The notes: generated from the sequence alone by a model not told the origin. DNA of 64,000 bases from Ectocarpus siliculosus (GCA_000310025.1 FN649734.1:585862-649861), one strand, 5' to 3'. Positions 35,828-48,445 are shown, numbered from the stretch's first letter. Program-made: numbers and translations.

Positions 35828-38800
35828 CCTCATTCCTACCACAAGGGAAGGCATGAAGGCGAGGGCCGGGCCGGGGAGACCGAACGTCGCCGCAACTACA
35901 GCTGGGCCAGGGCAGAGTCCGCCCACTCCCCAACCGATGCCGAACAGCCAGCCCCCCAGCACCAGCGGCACGTCCAACTACGGGAGGGGAGGGGTTGAAG
36001 AAGGACGAACGGAAGGCGGGGTGATGTATCGCAGACCAGGAACGTCGCCCTTAGGAACTGTTGAAGATACGAACCAGTTCCATCTGTGAAGTATAACGAT
36101 CAACAGATAGTCCACTTTCCACCCATGTTAATGTTCAACCTAAACCTAACGCATACTTCGCACCGGGTGCCTCCGGATCCAAAAAATACAACAGCACCTG
36201 GGCCGCACTCGGAAACTACGGCTACTTCGCGGCCCGCATGTGGCCGCGATTGTTTGTCTCTATTTGACCGGAAGAGAAGCAAGCATCGGACAGAAGACAG
36301 ACTTAAAAAAAAACGCTCAAACAGCGAAAATGGCAGCGTTTCTCTTCGGGTGTACCAAAAATATTTCTACGTCGCCCCAACCACTTGCTCCCGCCGTGGG
36401 GAAAAAAAATGTACATACACGGCAAGAAACACTATTATCTAGCAGGACGGATGAAGTTGAACCAAGTACCTCAGTGCGGGTGGGGATCTCGAACTTCTCA
36501 GCGAGCGGCGTACCGGTAGCCAGCGACTGCTCCTCTTCCGCTTTGGCCGGGAGACGGCACAGCGGAGCGCCGAGGTTTCTGGTGACGAGGGGGAAGCCCA
36601 CGAGACCGACCATCACGCCGAAGCCGAGGACGAACATCAACGACGGGTCCCAGCTGTTGCGCCTGTCAGCGCGAAACAAGGGTAAAACAAGGAAGGGCAG
36701 AGGGTAGACAGGTGTGTGAGTGCTGGCCAAACACAGCGCAGGAGTGACTGCAAAATCAAAGACAAAGCAAACGGACTGCACCTGTGGAGCAAATAGTGAT
36801 ACAACAACGGCTGTGTCAGCCAAGCAGCACCCGGGAGCTGAGACGGGCATCAAAGGACTGACCCGTCAAAGCAAAACAGTTGAGACAACCGGCACAAAAC
36901 GGACAAAAGATTGCCGGTTTTGAGGAACGCTGCCGTTCAAGTAATTTGGTAACGAGCGTAGACTCGACGAAGCCGAGGGCTGCAATCAGCAGGCAACAAC
37001 ATACATGTCTTCGTGCCAGGCGGCCGAAGAACGTTAAGAACGACGCAAGTACCCGCAAAACAAAAATCAAGCAACTGCACAGACTGCAGCAGCGTTCGTA
37101 CGGCAACAAAAACCAAGCCCACATGACTGATGACGCCAACAACTACACCAACAACATGCCTATCAACGAAAACCCTTGTCAGTCTGAGGGCACCGTGGTT
37201 ATCGTGCAGTGAAAAAAAACAGGGCATCATGACGACGAGGGCATTTGCGGCACGGCAGTCGTCGACACAAAGCCAACGCGCGTCTGTCGTGCACCTAGAA
37301 CAGCTCATAGGGCACCTGAGCGCGAGGAAGTTGACGACCTTGGCACGCTGGGTCATGCCTGAAAGCACGAGCCCTCCGGCGAAGCTGCCTCCGCACAGGA
37401 AGGAAACGAGGTGTGCCTTCCACTGTGCACGCTCCTCTCTGTGTTGCAAAAAAAAACACCAACATCCACGACATGGGAATTTTTTCGTGCGGGTTTTGGC
37501 AGGTGGAATCCACGAGGGAGAAAAATTCACACAAGACTTCACGAGAAGGCGACACAGAGTAAACCTTCGGTCTTGGGTGATGACAATCTGTTCTGCAATA
37601 TAGCTGTAGAATAACTGGGTGATGACATTCTGCTCTGCAACGTAGCTGTAGAATAACGAGGCTTCCTGATGACTACACCGAGTTACGTACAATATTTCGC
37701 CCTCGTGAGAAGTTGTTGAAAATGAAGCACGAATGGAGTGGTCACCACAAAGGGTCTCGGAGAAACAAAGCAACTTCACAGACTACGTAACATCAGAAAA
37801 AACAAACGACCCGCCAAAGCAAGGCCGAGAAGATCGTCAAGGGAAGCCAGCCGTTAAGAAACAACGTGGAACGGTGGCTAATTCACCTGCTGAGGTCTAT
37901 AAAAACCGAAGTTCAAAGCTGCGCGATTGAGCATGAAAGAAATAAGCATGCCTGCCAAATACAACTTGCAAATATACGACAGGACCAAATCCTTTTTCTT
38001 ACCGCTTGGTCAGGGTCAGAAGTGTGCCCACAGCTGCTGCCGCGAGGGATGCGTACCTCGCCGCCAGCACGGGCGTCTCCTAGGAAAGGGGGAGGGGGGG
38101 GGGGGCATGGCATGGAACGGGGGGGGTCGGACATGAATTTCCATACCAAAAATTAGCGTGAGTTATCGGCGGGCCGGGAGGGTGGTACGTAAGGCCAGTT
38201 CATTCACAACGGAGACGGGTTGATGGTACTGCACCAAAACCAACAGTTGAAGGATACTGCGGGCAACTTGATGGCACGAACGAACCACCAGTTGAGATCT
38301 TTACGACACAAACAATATCGAAATACATGCCGAAGAACTCCATCACAAGAACAGGTGCGTAGGTAGGTAACAGCAGTAGTCGCTGGCGGGTTACACCACA
38401 GAGGATATCAGAAACAATTGCCTCGGGCAGAAAAAGCGTTTATTCTGATAAGAGGTGGCACCACATTGTATTGCACGCTCTCGGTGTGCACAGCAGAGTG
38501 TAGAAGGGAAGGACACGAAGAACCTCTGTAAAAGCGCGCGCGCACTCCTGATAGACGCACGTTCCCGATCGCGAAACAGCCGTCTTAGTCTGAGCAAGCA
38601 GAAGCACACAAAAAACGGAATCTTCAGCATAGAGAAAAGAAGGGTCCAACATGGTCGAACGGTTGCCAATTTTGGCGAGATACATTTCTTACGTGCGTGA
38701 CGAGCGCAGCCCCTCCGCTGGCGCTGTCATTCCAGGCCGCCAACACGCTTGCCGTCGCGATGCCGCTGATCAATCGGTGAAACAAGAAAAACAGCAACAG

Positions 38801-41800
38801 GTCGAACCAGCCATGAAAAACAGAAATAGGTCGAACCAGTCGTAAACGTCAGCCGCAACCAGCTGCGTGCAAAGGCGGGAGCAGCAACAACAGGGTCCGC
38901 AGGCAACAGCCGTGACCAGCACTCTCATCGGTGAAACTGCTACAGAGTACGGGCCCGCGCGGCTAAGAAACATTTCGTTATGAACCAGAGGCTCAAGTTT
39001 ATATCGAAAATAAATAAAACAGGGCTGAGAAACGCGCACCGGAGCGGTGGGGATCCTTACTATCAGAATACATCAAGCTGTGCTTTGACAGTGGAGACAA
39101 AGTGAGAAAAACTGAACCTCGGCCCGATTGTGACGTTTCATATCTCCGGGCCGGTTCTGTACGTAATAAAACACAAAAAAGCCTAGATAAGAAAAAATCG
39201 CAACGTCCTCCCCCGAAGACGCACACCTAGAAGTGAAGTACAGCTGCGGCTAAGAAAGGGTTTATCCGCCGGCGGAGACTATAATCAAGCCGACATTCCC
39301 GCCGACCTCCATGACAACCAGCCGGGGAAACGAATTGCCAACACGTGATCTGTTGACGAATCTCTTCCGACCGTTTACCATGGTCGGTTTCACCGACTAG
39401 AATGGCACCGCGAAAGCGCACGATACCATCGCTGCGAAACCCACCCACCAGTCGTCCCCAAACAAAAATCAAACCAACAGCAACAACCCCCGCCCAAGCA
39501 TGCATCCACGGTATGCCAACATACCTGGTGAGGAACGTGAGCGTCGCGACGATGCTGCGCCTCGACAGCCGCGGCAGACCGCACAGCCCGTGCCCGCTCG
39601 TGCACCCGCTGCCAAGCCTGGTGCCCAAGCCCACGAGAAACCCGGCGACCGCGTACCCCAGGGAAGACAAAGCAGGAGCACCGGTCTGGTCTAGACCAGC
39701 TACAGGTGTCGGTGGCGCGATTTTAGCGGAAGGGGTGGGCGACGTGCAGGTGTGGTGTGTTTGCGTGCGCGCGGTGTTGGGGATGCGGAGTGAGTGAGCG
39801 CTTTCCAAGCGACAAAATCGCCGCGGCACTTGTCGAAAACGAGATGGGATGGTGTGTGAGGTGGGCGAAAGAGCCGGGGGGGCAATCCTGCTGACTGTGG
39901 CGGACCGTCAAAAACAAGCCTCAGCGGTGAACGACAAATTAGACAGGCGGCATACAGCGGGCTTGGCTTGGCATGGGAGCTCGAGCGAGAAAATACACTC
40001 AAACATGCGTGAATGGTTGGAAACCGTAAATTGAACTCCCTTCTGCACCTTGCGAAGATGCTGTGCAGAAACACGCATTTCTCTCCACAAACCCTTCTCG
40101 CCTTCTGTTTATCGTACAGGTTCGAATCTACAACAAGGTGTCGTGAACGTTGGTCCGTGTACACTAGCCGTTGGCAAATACCTGGGTACACGATTCCCGC
40201 GACAACGCCTCCCACGGTGAAACCCGATAAGAAGAGCACTTTCCAGCCCTAAGACGCAAGAACAAAGACGGCCAAGCGCAAAGGGAAGCGCACGATATTA
40301 GGGTCGTGACCGAGGAGATAGGGGCGGGGGAGGCTGGGCAAAGAGAATTCGGGGAGGGGTTGAAATACACCTTATCCTGGTCGGGAAAATCTTTCGGTGT
40401 TCTTCACGACACGGGGATTCGATTCTCTTCCGGCCTGCCACCGGTAGAAACTTACCCATTGTCGGGTAGGAGAAGCAGCACTTCCACTGCCTACCACTAC
40501 CAAATACTACTGCCACTACCACTGCCACTGCTGTCAAATGCCACTCCCGATATGAACTTGACATGGAGAGGTAATGCTGATTAGTAAACAGTCTGAACGT
40601 TCCTGTACGCCAAACTCTGGTGTACTATGTGGATGGCAATGACTTCGTAGACTCGATCATCAGGCTCGCAAACTCTCATAAAAGTTCGCTGATTTCCTGT
40701 TCGTGAACTCTGGTGTACTACGTGGATGGCAATGACTTGATAAACTCCAATCTGCCTCGCAGGCTCTCGTAAAGCTTGCTGATTTGGCTCACCCGCCCGG
40801 ACGCCCGCGAAAAGACTCCGTCGAAGATGCCGCTCAGACCGGCCAGCTTTCCTGACGGTTGTGTAGAGCAGAACGGCGGGAGAAGTCGGGGGGGGGGGGG
40901 GGGCTGTGTGTTCTTGCTGCACAAAGCATACGACACGAACAACTTTCAAGCGCTGGGGGCGAAGGCCGTCGTCACACAGCATGACAGAACGCTTAGGCCA
41001 AGCCTGTTGCTTCGTTGGGTATCGGATATTTCGGTGTGAGAGGTTTTTCAATGTGGAGGCTTGTCGTCTGTTCGAAGGAGTTGCACTCTGGCTATTGGGA
41101 ATAGAAGTACCTTGTTCGTGTCTGGCGAATGCCGAAGAATATACGCCACCACCGCCCAACGAACAGCAACTTCCGCGACATGACGAACCCAAAAACGTAT
41201 TGCGCCGGGGGGTCAGTTAACGCCAACACGGGCCCTGAACTCGAAACTTCCCCTCAGCGTTCAGTTTGGAGGAACAAGAACGATAAGAATGTGTTCGTCT
41301 ACACGTGAGCAGATACGACCCGTTTTCGAGAAAAACATCTACTGTAGTACGAGCTGTGCTCGAGGATGTAACTTCGTCGCCAGTAGGTGCACACATCCAA
41401 GATACAGTACGCGGTAAAAAGTGACGTAGCGGTTGCCTCAACGTACCAAATACCCGGCGCCTAATAAAGCATCTGGATATTTTCTACAGCAGCGATAAGA
41501 ACATCGACCCGCCAGCGAAAGGAAAAAATCTGTAATTTCGAGCAGCAAACGGTCGGATCAAAAACAGGGCGAACATTAGTAGCAACTGAGAGAATATGGA
41601 AACTGCAGAAATTCCATCCGGGTGGTGATCCTACACCCCGGGACTTTACGCGATGCTTTCGGCGGAAGGGTCACACCCAGGTACAGCTAATAGTAATCGA
41701 ACCCCGCTGAAGCCCCCAAGATTGACCAGAAAGGTGTGATATCGTCAAACCATCTGGGAGACGGGAGCGCTTTCCCCAATGTTGCAATATTTCGCTCACA

Positions 41801-41991
41801 CATCTCGCCACCGCCCGTTGAATGTTCTTTGGTCGTGAACGGGGTTTGATTGCCGTTATCAACGGCGGTAGTTTCATGTTGACCGAAAGGGGTATTTATG
41901 TCTCACCTGTAGCCGCCAGCATTACCGTAGTCGTGGTACCCAGGATTGCACCGCCCACGGCTCCCTCCAAACAACCATCAGGCAGCCCCAT
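35828..41991 (-). CDS. YeeE/YedE family thiosulfate/sulfur transporter (nine exons)
   Basis: An integral membrane protein of the Sulf_transp family, whose characterised bacterial member TsuA imports thiosulfate. Minus-strand exons: 41907-41991, 40793-40851, 40182-40248, 39525-39699, 38693-38765, 38003-38079, 37316-37438, 36470-36662 and 35828-35977. All are GT-AG with phase closing at all eight introns, giving about 334 residues from ATG. Diagnostic motifs are [45 protein letters not shown], the signature [19 protein letters not shown] then [11 protein letters not shown], the second-half repeat [16 protein letters not shown], and [14 protein letters not shown]. The cysteines of [13 protein letters not shown] and GLCPGP correspond to the conserved ones that handle thiosulfate in the family. 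The two-fold internal repeat is visible. A short C-terminal exon below 35828 is expected but was not placed; total length is near the family's about 350. An acidic loop ([12 protein letters not shown]) in exon 8 replaces the usual short linker. Confidence 0.92.
37575..37658. repeat. Two tandem copies of a 42-bp unit inside a transporter intron
   Basis: Units begin GGGTGATGACA at 37575 and 37617 and end GCTGTAGAATAAC. They lie in the intron between exons 6 and 7 of the YeeE/YedE gene, with no effect on the coding frame. Confidence 0.9.
40608..40770. repeat. ~93-bp imperfect tandem duplication in a transporter intron
   Basis: AACTCTGGTGTACTA followed by GTGGATGGCAATGACTT occurs at about 40613 and 40706. 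Each copy is followed by a diverged GCTCTCGTAAA-like block. It lies in intron 2 of the YeeE/YedE gene. The minus-strand ORF across it has a repeated [14 protein letters not shown] peptide, which I take as a by-product. Confidence 0.85.
40890..40905. repeat. Poly-G run
   Basis: About 16 consecutive G, upstream of exon 2 of the YeeE/YedE gene on the minus strand, where it becomes a poly-C tract about 40 nt before the acceptor. Confidence 0.95.
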
Positions 41992-43314
41992 GAGGATTCT
42001 TGAATGGATCCGCGAAACTTACACCTGACGGGAGGCGCGTGAGAAGAACGGAGACAGGTTCGACGAGACGGGATTGAGCAAGCCTGCACGTTATTGGTCG
42101 AAGTAACGTTAGGCGGTGGGGACCGAACGCCTACCGAGTTTGGTTGGATTTTACTTGATCAAGGCCTTCGGTTTATCAACTCTTCTTTTGCGCCGAAGCA
42201 GGAGCCGTGTGCTGTGAGATAGACATTGGCGTCGCGAACCGTTGTGTTGTCACCCCGTCTAGCCTTAGCAATGACGAGTCGGTGCTGCAGACGAGTCTGA
42301 GTGCATGCACCCGCGGCAGAGACAACCATGCTGCTTCTTGGGAGCGTGCGTTCTCGCTTCTCTTCCGGTGGTGTTTCGGATTGGAAGTCTTATTTAATGG
42401 GAATCGCTATAGTAGAAGAGATAAAACGCCGAACCAGAAGCCGGCTTTCTTTTCTGAATCTCGCAAGTTGCCCGCTCGCACTGGCTACAACAAATCTTCG
42501 ATGTATTTGCTCATCTAGAAGATGCTCCAAGAAAACCTCAACCTTCCATGTATTTACCGATCAATAAGACGCACCAACACATGAGAGAGCTTTCGGGCGT
42601 GTCACCTTGCGCCACCCTCGGGGTGCTTGACGCCCAATCCCCGAAGGGAGGCCTTATAAGCGGTGCATTCTCTTGCAGACATCCGCACCGCTTGCGTAAC
42701 TTATAGTTCACGCCGAACATCTAGGAAGCGAAAATAACACACCCATCGAGCCAGGTTCGCTGATTCTGTTGACTTCTTCAATACCTCATCTACTTACCGC
42801 CACTGCTGCCTACTCTGTTGACTTCTCTTCCTTGCTTACTTGAGAACTCCGATCTGGGGGCATATGTACAGAGGACGCTTTCGAACGAGATTGGAACTCA
42901 CCTACTTTTACATGGACAGCAATACTGTAGGCACACCAGTCTGGTACTGGCGTAGCATGTACAGCGGTAGGCACACCAGTCTACTGGCGTACGACTGGCT
43001 GCAAGACCAATAGTCGACATGGATAAATTGGGATATGACCAGGGCGGGTGTCGTATTTCGCGCGTATTGCTATCATACAGTACTGCATATCTGTCAACGT
43101 AGCGGTCGTGCAGGCGGTACAGCCCTTGGAGTGGTTCGTTTACCAAGCACTACATGAGCAACATCCATGGAGGTGAGAGAAGACCTACAGTTAGCCATGC
43201 GCCTGACCCTGTTTTTCGGCCAAATTTCTGTCCAGCGGATGTTCTTTCGAACAGTCCATCTTGCTGAAATTTTTATTTTATAGCCAATCAATCCCCGCAT
43301 TTTTGGCAGCCACG

Positions 43315-44235
43315 TCAGTTTGCCAACCGAATAGACTGAACATCGGCTGTGGTGTGTCCTGTTTTTTTTTTGAGTTGACAACGAAATGGGACTGCTGCAG
43401 CCACCCCAGTTCCCGCCCGGCTGTGGGGCTGCAGGGGCATTGCATAGAGAGCAGAACAGTCACCGCTACTCATGGCGTAGAAACGGTCCATTAAGCGGCA
43501 GTAGTACCGGCGGCAGGGCCGTTGCGCCCGGGCACAAATTTCGGAGATGAGCGGAAAAAAGCACCGATCGATGGGAAGAGTGGGTAGAGGTGGGGTCTGA
43601 CTTTTTTCAAACAAGGTACAAAAAAGCAACTGAGCCGCCGCCGCCCTTCCCATCCCTCTATGGGGTTCAAGAGACATTGCGAGCAAAGTCAGACAATAAG
43701 TGCTACTCATGGTGCAGGAACTGGAGTAACAGCTGCAGTAGCGCCGGCGGCAGAGCCGTTGCGCCTGGGCACAAATGTCAGATGAGCGGAAAAACAAACA
43801 CCGATCGATGGAGAAGAAGCGGGTAGGGTCTGATTTTTTCAACATGGTGCAAAAAAAAAGTAACCGAGCTGCCGCCGCCTTTCCCAACCCTACACGGGGT
43901 TGAAAAGTCACTGCGAGGAAAGCAGGGCACCCAGTGCTACTCATGGCGCAGGAACGGTAGCAACAACTGCAGTAGTGCCCGCGGTAGAGCTGTTGCGCCC
44001 GGGCACAAATGTCAGAGATGAGCGGAAAAACAACACCCCCCGATGAGAAAGATAGAGCAGGTAGGGTCTGATTTTTTTTCAACATCGTACAAAAAGGAAC
44101 TGAAGCTGCCGCTACCCTTCCCAACCTACACGGAGTTGAAGAGACACTGAGAGGAAAGCAGGGCACCAACTGCTACTCATGGCACAGGAACGGTAGCAAG
44201 AGCTGCAGCGTAGCACCGGTGGTGGAGTCACGCAA
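43315..44235 (-). repeat. Satellite of ~235-bp units with an open minus-strand frame
   Basis: Four diverged units can be aligned on the anchor TACTCATGG at 43467, 43704, 43938 and 44174, giving periods of 237, 234 and 236 bp. The first two periods are multiples of three, and a 284-codon minus-strand ORF (44169 down to 43315) stays open through three units. It gives a repeated peptide with a block like CSCCYRSCAMSSTGCPAFL and another like PLISDICARAQ. The fourth unit is shifted in frame. Protein identity is unrecognised. It may be a tandem-repeat protein or a satellite that is open by chance. Confidence 0.8.
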
Positions 44236-45101
44236 TGTCGCCCAAGAGTCGGTTCATGAGCAAAAAAAAGAACAACGCATGAAAAATTCAATTTCACGCA
44301 ACAAAATACACGCCACGCTCCTTCAATAGCCGGCCGCGCCTGCTTCGTCCCCGCTCCCAAACCCCAAACAGACCACCCCTTCGCACCCTCCCACCTAGCG
44401 ATGCTCCCTCTGAGCTCGCTCCCTACTTGTTCGCTACGTAGACGGCAGTTGGTCTTCACGCCGTTGACCCGTCCCTCGGTATGAATCGGCTGGTTTGTGG
44501 CTACCAGATTTGTTTTTTGCAGCGTGGGACTTTTTCGACCGTGCGTCACCCAAAACTACTCAATCTTGGCATTCGTTTTGAGAGATGTTGGCGCAGCGGA
44601 TTCTGGAGCGGTTTCTTGTACCACCTCCGCAAACACCAGAGCTACAATCTGATCGGACGCCATTGTGATTGAAGTTGCACACGTTCGTGGCAGCAGGTGA
44701 AAAAGGCTAAATATCACGTGTTTTTAGAGGGTTTGATGGGAAAGAACACGCCGATTGAAAAACTATTCGATGACTCCATAGATGTGTTCTATTCACGGGT
44801 GTGTACTGAACTGCAAGAGCCAGTTCGTTCGTGGCATCGAGTATTTCATGTTTCCCTCTCGCTGTTTAATATCAAGTCAAAACAAGATTCGGCGTCGTCA
44901 ACCGGACGAGCGGAAAAACTTTGTTTTGGCCAGAGAAAGCCGAATAGCCGTGGCACGCGCATACAACATTTTGGGGGGTCAGGCGCAGGGCTAATAGTAT
45001 GTACCAACTCCACGCGTACATTCAGTACTTGTAGAGGAGGGCAGACGTTAGAAGATCGGAGCCCTACTGCTGTAAAAAGGTATGTCCAAATACAGCAGTA
45101 A

Positions 45102-45125
45102 GTCCAAATACTGCAGTATTTGGAC
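45102..45125. repeat. Perfect 24-bp palindrome
   Basis: GTCCAAATACTG followed directly by its reverse complement, with no loop. A partial extra copy (TGTCCAAATACAGCAGTA) lies just upstream at about 45083. Confidence 0.98.
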
Positions 45126-45561
45126 ATCACCTGCTGTAGATTCCATATGCGATCGTGCATCAACCGCTAGGCCGCCGCACAACGACACACTCGGGCATCA
45201 AAACCGCTTGTATGGTGAGCAGGTTCATGGGTTGCCGTTGCAAAACCCAAAAATCTTTTCTGGCGCGTACTACTAGGCCGTTTTCAAACCTCTTTTGGCT
45301 CGGTACCGTGTAGTGTTTGCCTTTGTCGCGATTTTCGGGACTGTCGCAGGTGTAAAGAGGCGTTACGACCCTCCTGAAGCATGCGTACCACTGATGCGTA
45401 CATGAGGAGTCCGTCCCCGCTCCCGTTCTCAAGCCTGAAACATCGAGCAAAAAAATAACTGAAAAATAAAGCCAGTGACACTAGCAACGCCGACGATATT
45501 ATTCGTCGGCTTGCTCAACACAGCGTATTTGCCAAATAAACTTCTGTTGCTGGATCGGAGC

Positions 45562-45564
<3 letters not shown>

Positions 45565-45592
<28 letters not shown>

Positions 45593-45610
45593 GACAGATA
45601 GAGAGAGAGT
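45565..45610. repeat. (GA)n microsatellite with CAGA interruptions
   Basis: Mainly GA dinucleotides with two ACAGA interruptions. It generates an artificial serine/leucine ORF on the minus strand. Confidence 0.95.
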
Positions 45611-46272
45611 TGCTGGGCTCCTTTCTGACTCCTGTTGTACACGCTAAATAGCCTCGATGCGCCTCTGCCGCTGCTGCTGTGTCGCGTCTGTGTAAACTGC
45701 GGTGCTGAAACTGGCCAAGGGGGTCCAGAGGGCGGCGGAAAAGTAACGCGTGTCCGCGGGACCGCCGCGGCGACATTGCGTGCGTCCCGCTCCATGGATC
45801 AGCACGAGCATGCGAGAGGCGGATGCTCATCAGTTACCCTGAGCGCCTTTCTCCAACAGCTGCCCAAGTTGAGGAGCTGGCTCTTGTTCTAGACCGGTCT
45901 CCTCTAGTCTACATCATAGGCTGTGCCTGCGTTGACGAAGGACAACCTACAAATGTCTTGTGACCAGGAAGAGAACGACCCCACCGAACTCCAATAGGGC
46001 ACACCGCAACCACAAGCTTGTCTCACCTCAGAACTGGGCGCGTGGGTGCAAGAGAGTAGAGGCAGGAGGCAAAGAAGAGACAGCTGGGAACAGCGAAACT
46101 GCAGACAAGAAATTGGTCGCCGGCTTGGTCGATTTTGATTGGCCGAAATCACCAGCACTTCTTGGTTCGGGGTTCGGAGATTCGGGGAAATTGGAGTGTT
46201 TCGAACCAGTTCCAACTCTAACTCTTGCTGTCGCCTGTTCGTTGTTGTCGTCCTTTTCGTCCTCGGTCAGGC

Positions 46273-46930
46273 CCTATGGAAGATGACAATAAAGAGTACT
46301 CTTTATTGTCATCTTCCATAGGTCAGGCCAGTTGTTATGGAAAGAGTTCCCAACTGGGAATCCCGATATTGAGCCTTTTACATCCAAACCCCCATGCGTC
46401 AGCAGGAGTTCTGCGCACTTTGTGGGAAAAGCACGCCAAAGCGCTTTGTCAATCAGTACTCGCCTCACAGAAACCCGTTTGCGATCAAACCTTCGATGCT
46501 GTAGGCTGCATTGCTGTGAGCCTCTCGGAGCCAAGTTTGGGGAGCTGGGGTGGAGTGTGTGTTCATCATGCTTGGAAAAATAGGATTCCAATCTGGGAAT
46601 ATTGGACAATCCTGCGTGGGAATTCCTCATGGATTCCAAACTGGAATTAATTGGTTGAAATTCCAATCAGGGAGTTGTGAATTTGCTTTCATATCCGAGG
46701 CTACTCTGTGCAAACTCCATTCTAGCTGCCCAAACTTGGCTCCGCAAAGCTCACAGCAGTGGACTGTACAGCATCGGTGGTTTGATAAGGAACAGGTCTC
46801 TGTGAGGCGAGGACTAAGTATCGAAGTGCCGTGGTGGGCTCTGCCTGATATCCAGTACGCAGACCTCCTCTTTTGGGGGGTGGCTTACCATTTTCTGTCG
46901 ACCCCCCGGATTCCAATCTGGGAAAATCTA
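46273..46930. mobile_element. Foldback (inverted-repeat) element beside a 50-bp perfect palindrome
   Basis: A perfect 50-bp palindrome (centre 46297/46298, AAAGAG/CTCTTT core) at 46273-46322 is followed by an inverted repeat. The left arm at about 46345-46560 and right arm at about 46690-46925 share CTCGCCTCACAGA, GATGCTGTA, CTGCTGTGAGC and GGAGCCAAGTTTGGG blocks in inverted order. GATTCCAATCTGGGAA-like motifs recur at 46360, 46582, 46630, 46660 and 46912, near arm ends and in the loop. The arrangement fits a non-autonomous foldback transposon with subterminal repeats. No transposase is visible. Confidence 0.7.
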
Positions 46931-47041
46931 CCATAACACTTGGCCTCATCCGTCGTCATTTCAAATGCATACAGCAGTAGTTGTGTGGAACCGATCGCCT
47001 ATTGCATATAATCTGCTTTTTGAGATTGCCAACTGTTTATG

Positions 47042-47176
47042 TAGGCCTGTCCTCGATATGTAGGCCATTGCCTGATATTTTCGCTGTCGATACTGAAATA
47101 ATAGAGCAGAAGTCACAATTAAAGAGTATCTACAGTAGTAAATCGCGAATAAAAACACCCATCGAGGACAGGCCTA
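47042..47176. repeat. Perfect 16-bp inverted repeat around 103 bp
   Basis: TAGGCCTGTCCTCGAT at 47042-47057 is matched exactly by its reverse complement at 47161-47176. The size and structure resemble a very short miniature inverted-repeat element. No clear target duplication was seen. Confidence 0.85.
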
Positions 47177-48445
47177 ACGTCGTCTCATGTCTGCCACTAG
47201 GATGCTCCGCGGACGACGGCACCAAAAAACCCTGGCCGCGTATACATACATACTGCTGTAGCATGCGCACAATAAAACTCCCCCCGGCGGATGCAGCATT
47301 GTAGTACATGGTCGAAAAAAACGGCCGAAGCAGGCTGGAGACCCACTGTACGAGGTTCGGCGAAGGAGTCTCCACATAGAGCAAGCCCGAGATGACTTAG
47401 TCTATGTGTTATTTGACCGCCTAACTCCCGAGGATGTCGGCTTCAAGCGGTGCGAACTGCAAAGCCGCTCGAGGTGCGCTACAGTAACTTATTCAAAGAT
47501 TGTTCTTCAAAACCATTCGCACAAACAGCAGCAGTTTTGTGATGCGTATTACATACATACGTGCCCTCCCAATACTTCTGTACGGAATGTAAGGTATGCT
47601 TTGAGGTCTTGAGAATCTCCTCGTGAGACTCGCTGTAGTCGGGACTTGCTGTGTTCCCTGAAGAACTAGGTTTTAGCCGACCACACGTCCCGAGCAGCGC
47701 AATGACTTGCGATGCCTGAGAAGGAAGCACTGCCAGGTAGGCCGTTGGGTGACAAAGGAACATTCTCTGATGAAATCTCGACATGTGTAGACTCGAAATA
47801 AGTCCAGTACCCAGGCGGTTTTCCTCCACTCACTGAAAGACTCCAACACACCCCGTTCGACTGTGGGAGTATCTCGAACGGGTAGTCTTTCTGTGGCACT
47901 ACTTAAGTATTTTTCCTAATAATTATTATATCACTGCTACAATCTCCATGTCTGCGAGGAAGATTCCCTCCTTTCACACATGCCGGTACTTCATGCGTTA
48001 CGTCAGGTTAGAGAGAGAGCAGGCCACGACCTACTCGTAGACGTCATACGATGCATACGTACAAGTAGACTAATCAACTGTACGCCCGGTCAGTACTGAG
48101 ACTGTTCTTCGTTGAACAACATTCGTTTCGTCTGCCCGCAAGATACAAATTCCCGAAACTACTGTACATGTACGTACAGTACATATATACACGGGTGGCG
48201 TCAATTATCACTCGCAGCACCGTCGAATGGCTTGAACCTCCCTCGATTGGATCATTTCCAGCATCTGCGAATCGCTCCGCTTCCAATTGCTGTTGTAGGG
48301 GGAATATGCCTGTCGTCCACGTCACATGTCGCAAGCGCATGCGGGTAACGCATGGTAAGATGTCACACAAAGTCGATGAGGGTTACCGCCAGCATCAACG
48401 GAGGTTCAAAAAAAGGCATATTTCGAGGGTACACCGACAACATTG

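Larger units (their letters stand above)
41992..48445. other. Intergenic, satellite and foldback elements, no supported gene
   Basis: Contents are a partly duplicated GGTAGGCACACCAGTCT motif at 42928-42990, the 235-bp satellite (43315-44235), a perfect 24-bp palindrome (45102-45125), a (GA)n run (45565-45610), the foldback element at 46273-46930 and a small inverted repeat at 47042-47176. I could not build a spliced gene here. Confidence 0.5.

Noticed and set aside
36937..37779. 280-codon minus-strand ORF as a single coding unit
   Set aside because: Only 37316-37438 matches the transporter family; the remainder is intron, as shown by in-phase GT-AG borders.
40581..41192. 203-codon minus-strand ORF with repeated [10 protein letters not shown] peptide
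   Set aside because: The peptide repeat is a by-product of the intronic duplication, and the transporter exon at 40793-40851 reads in another frame.
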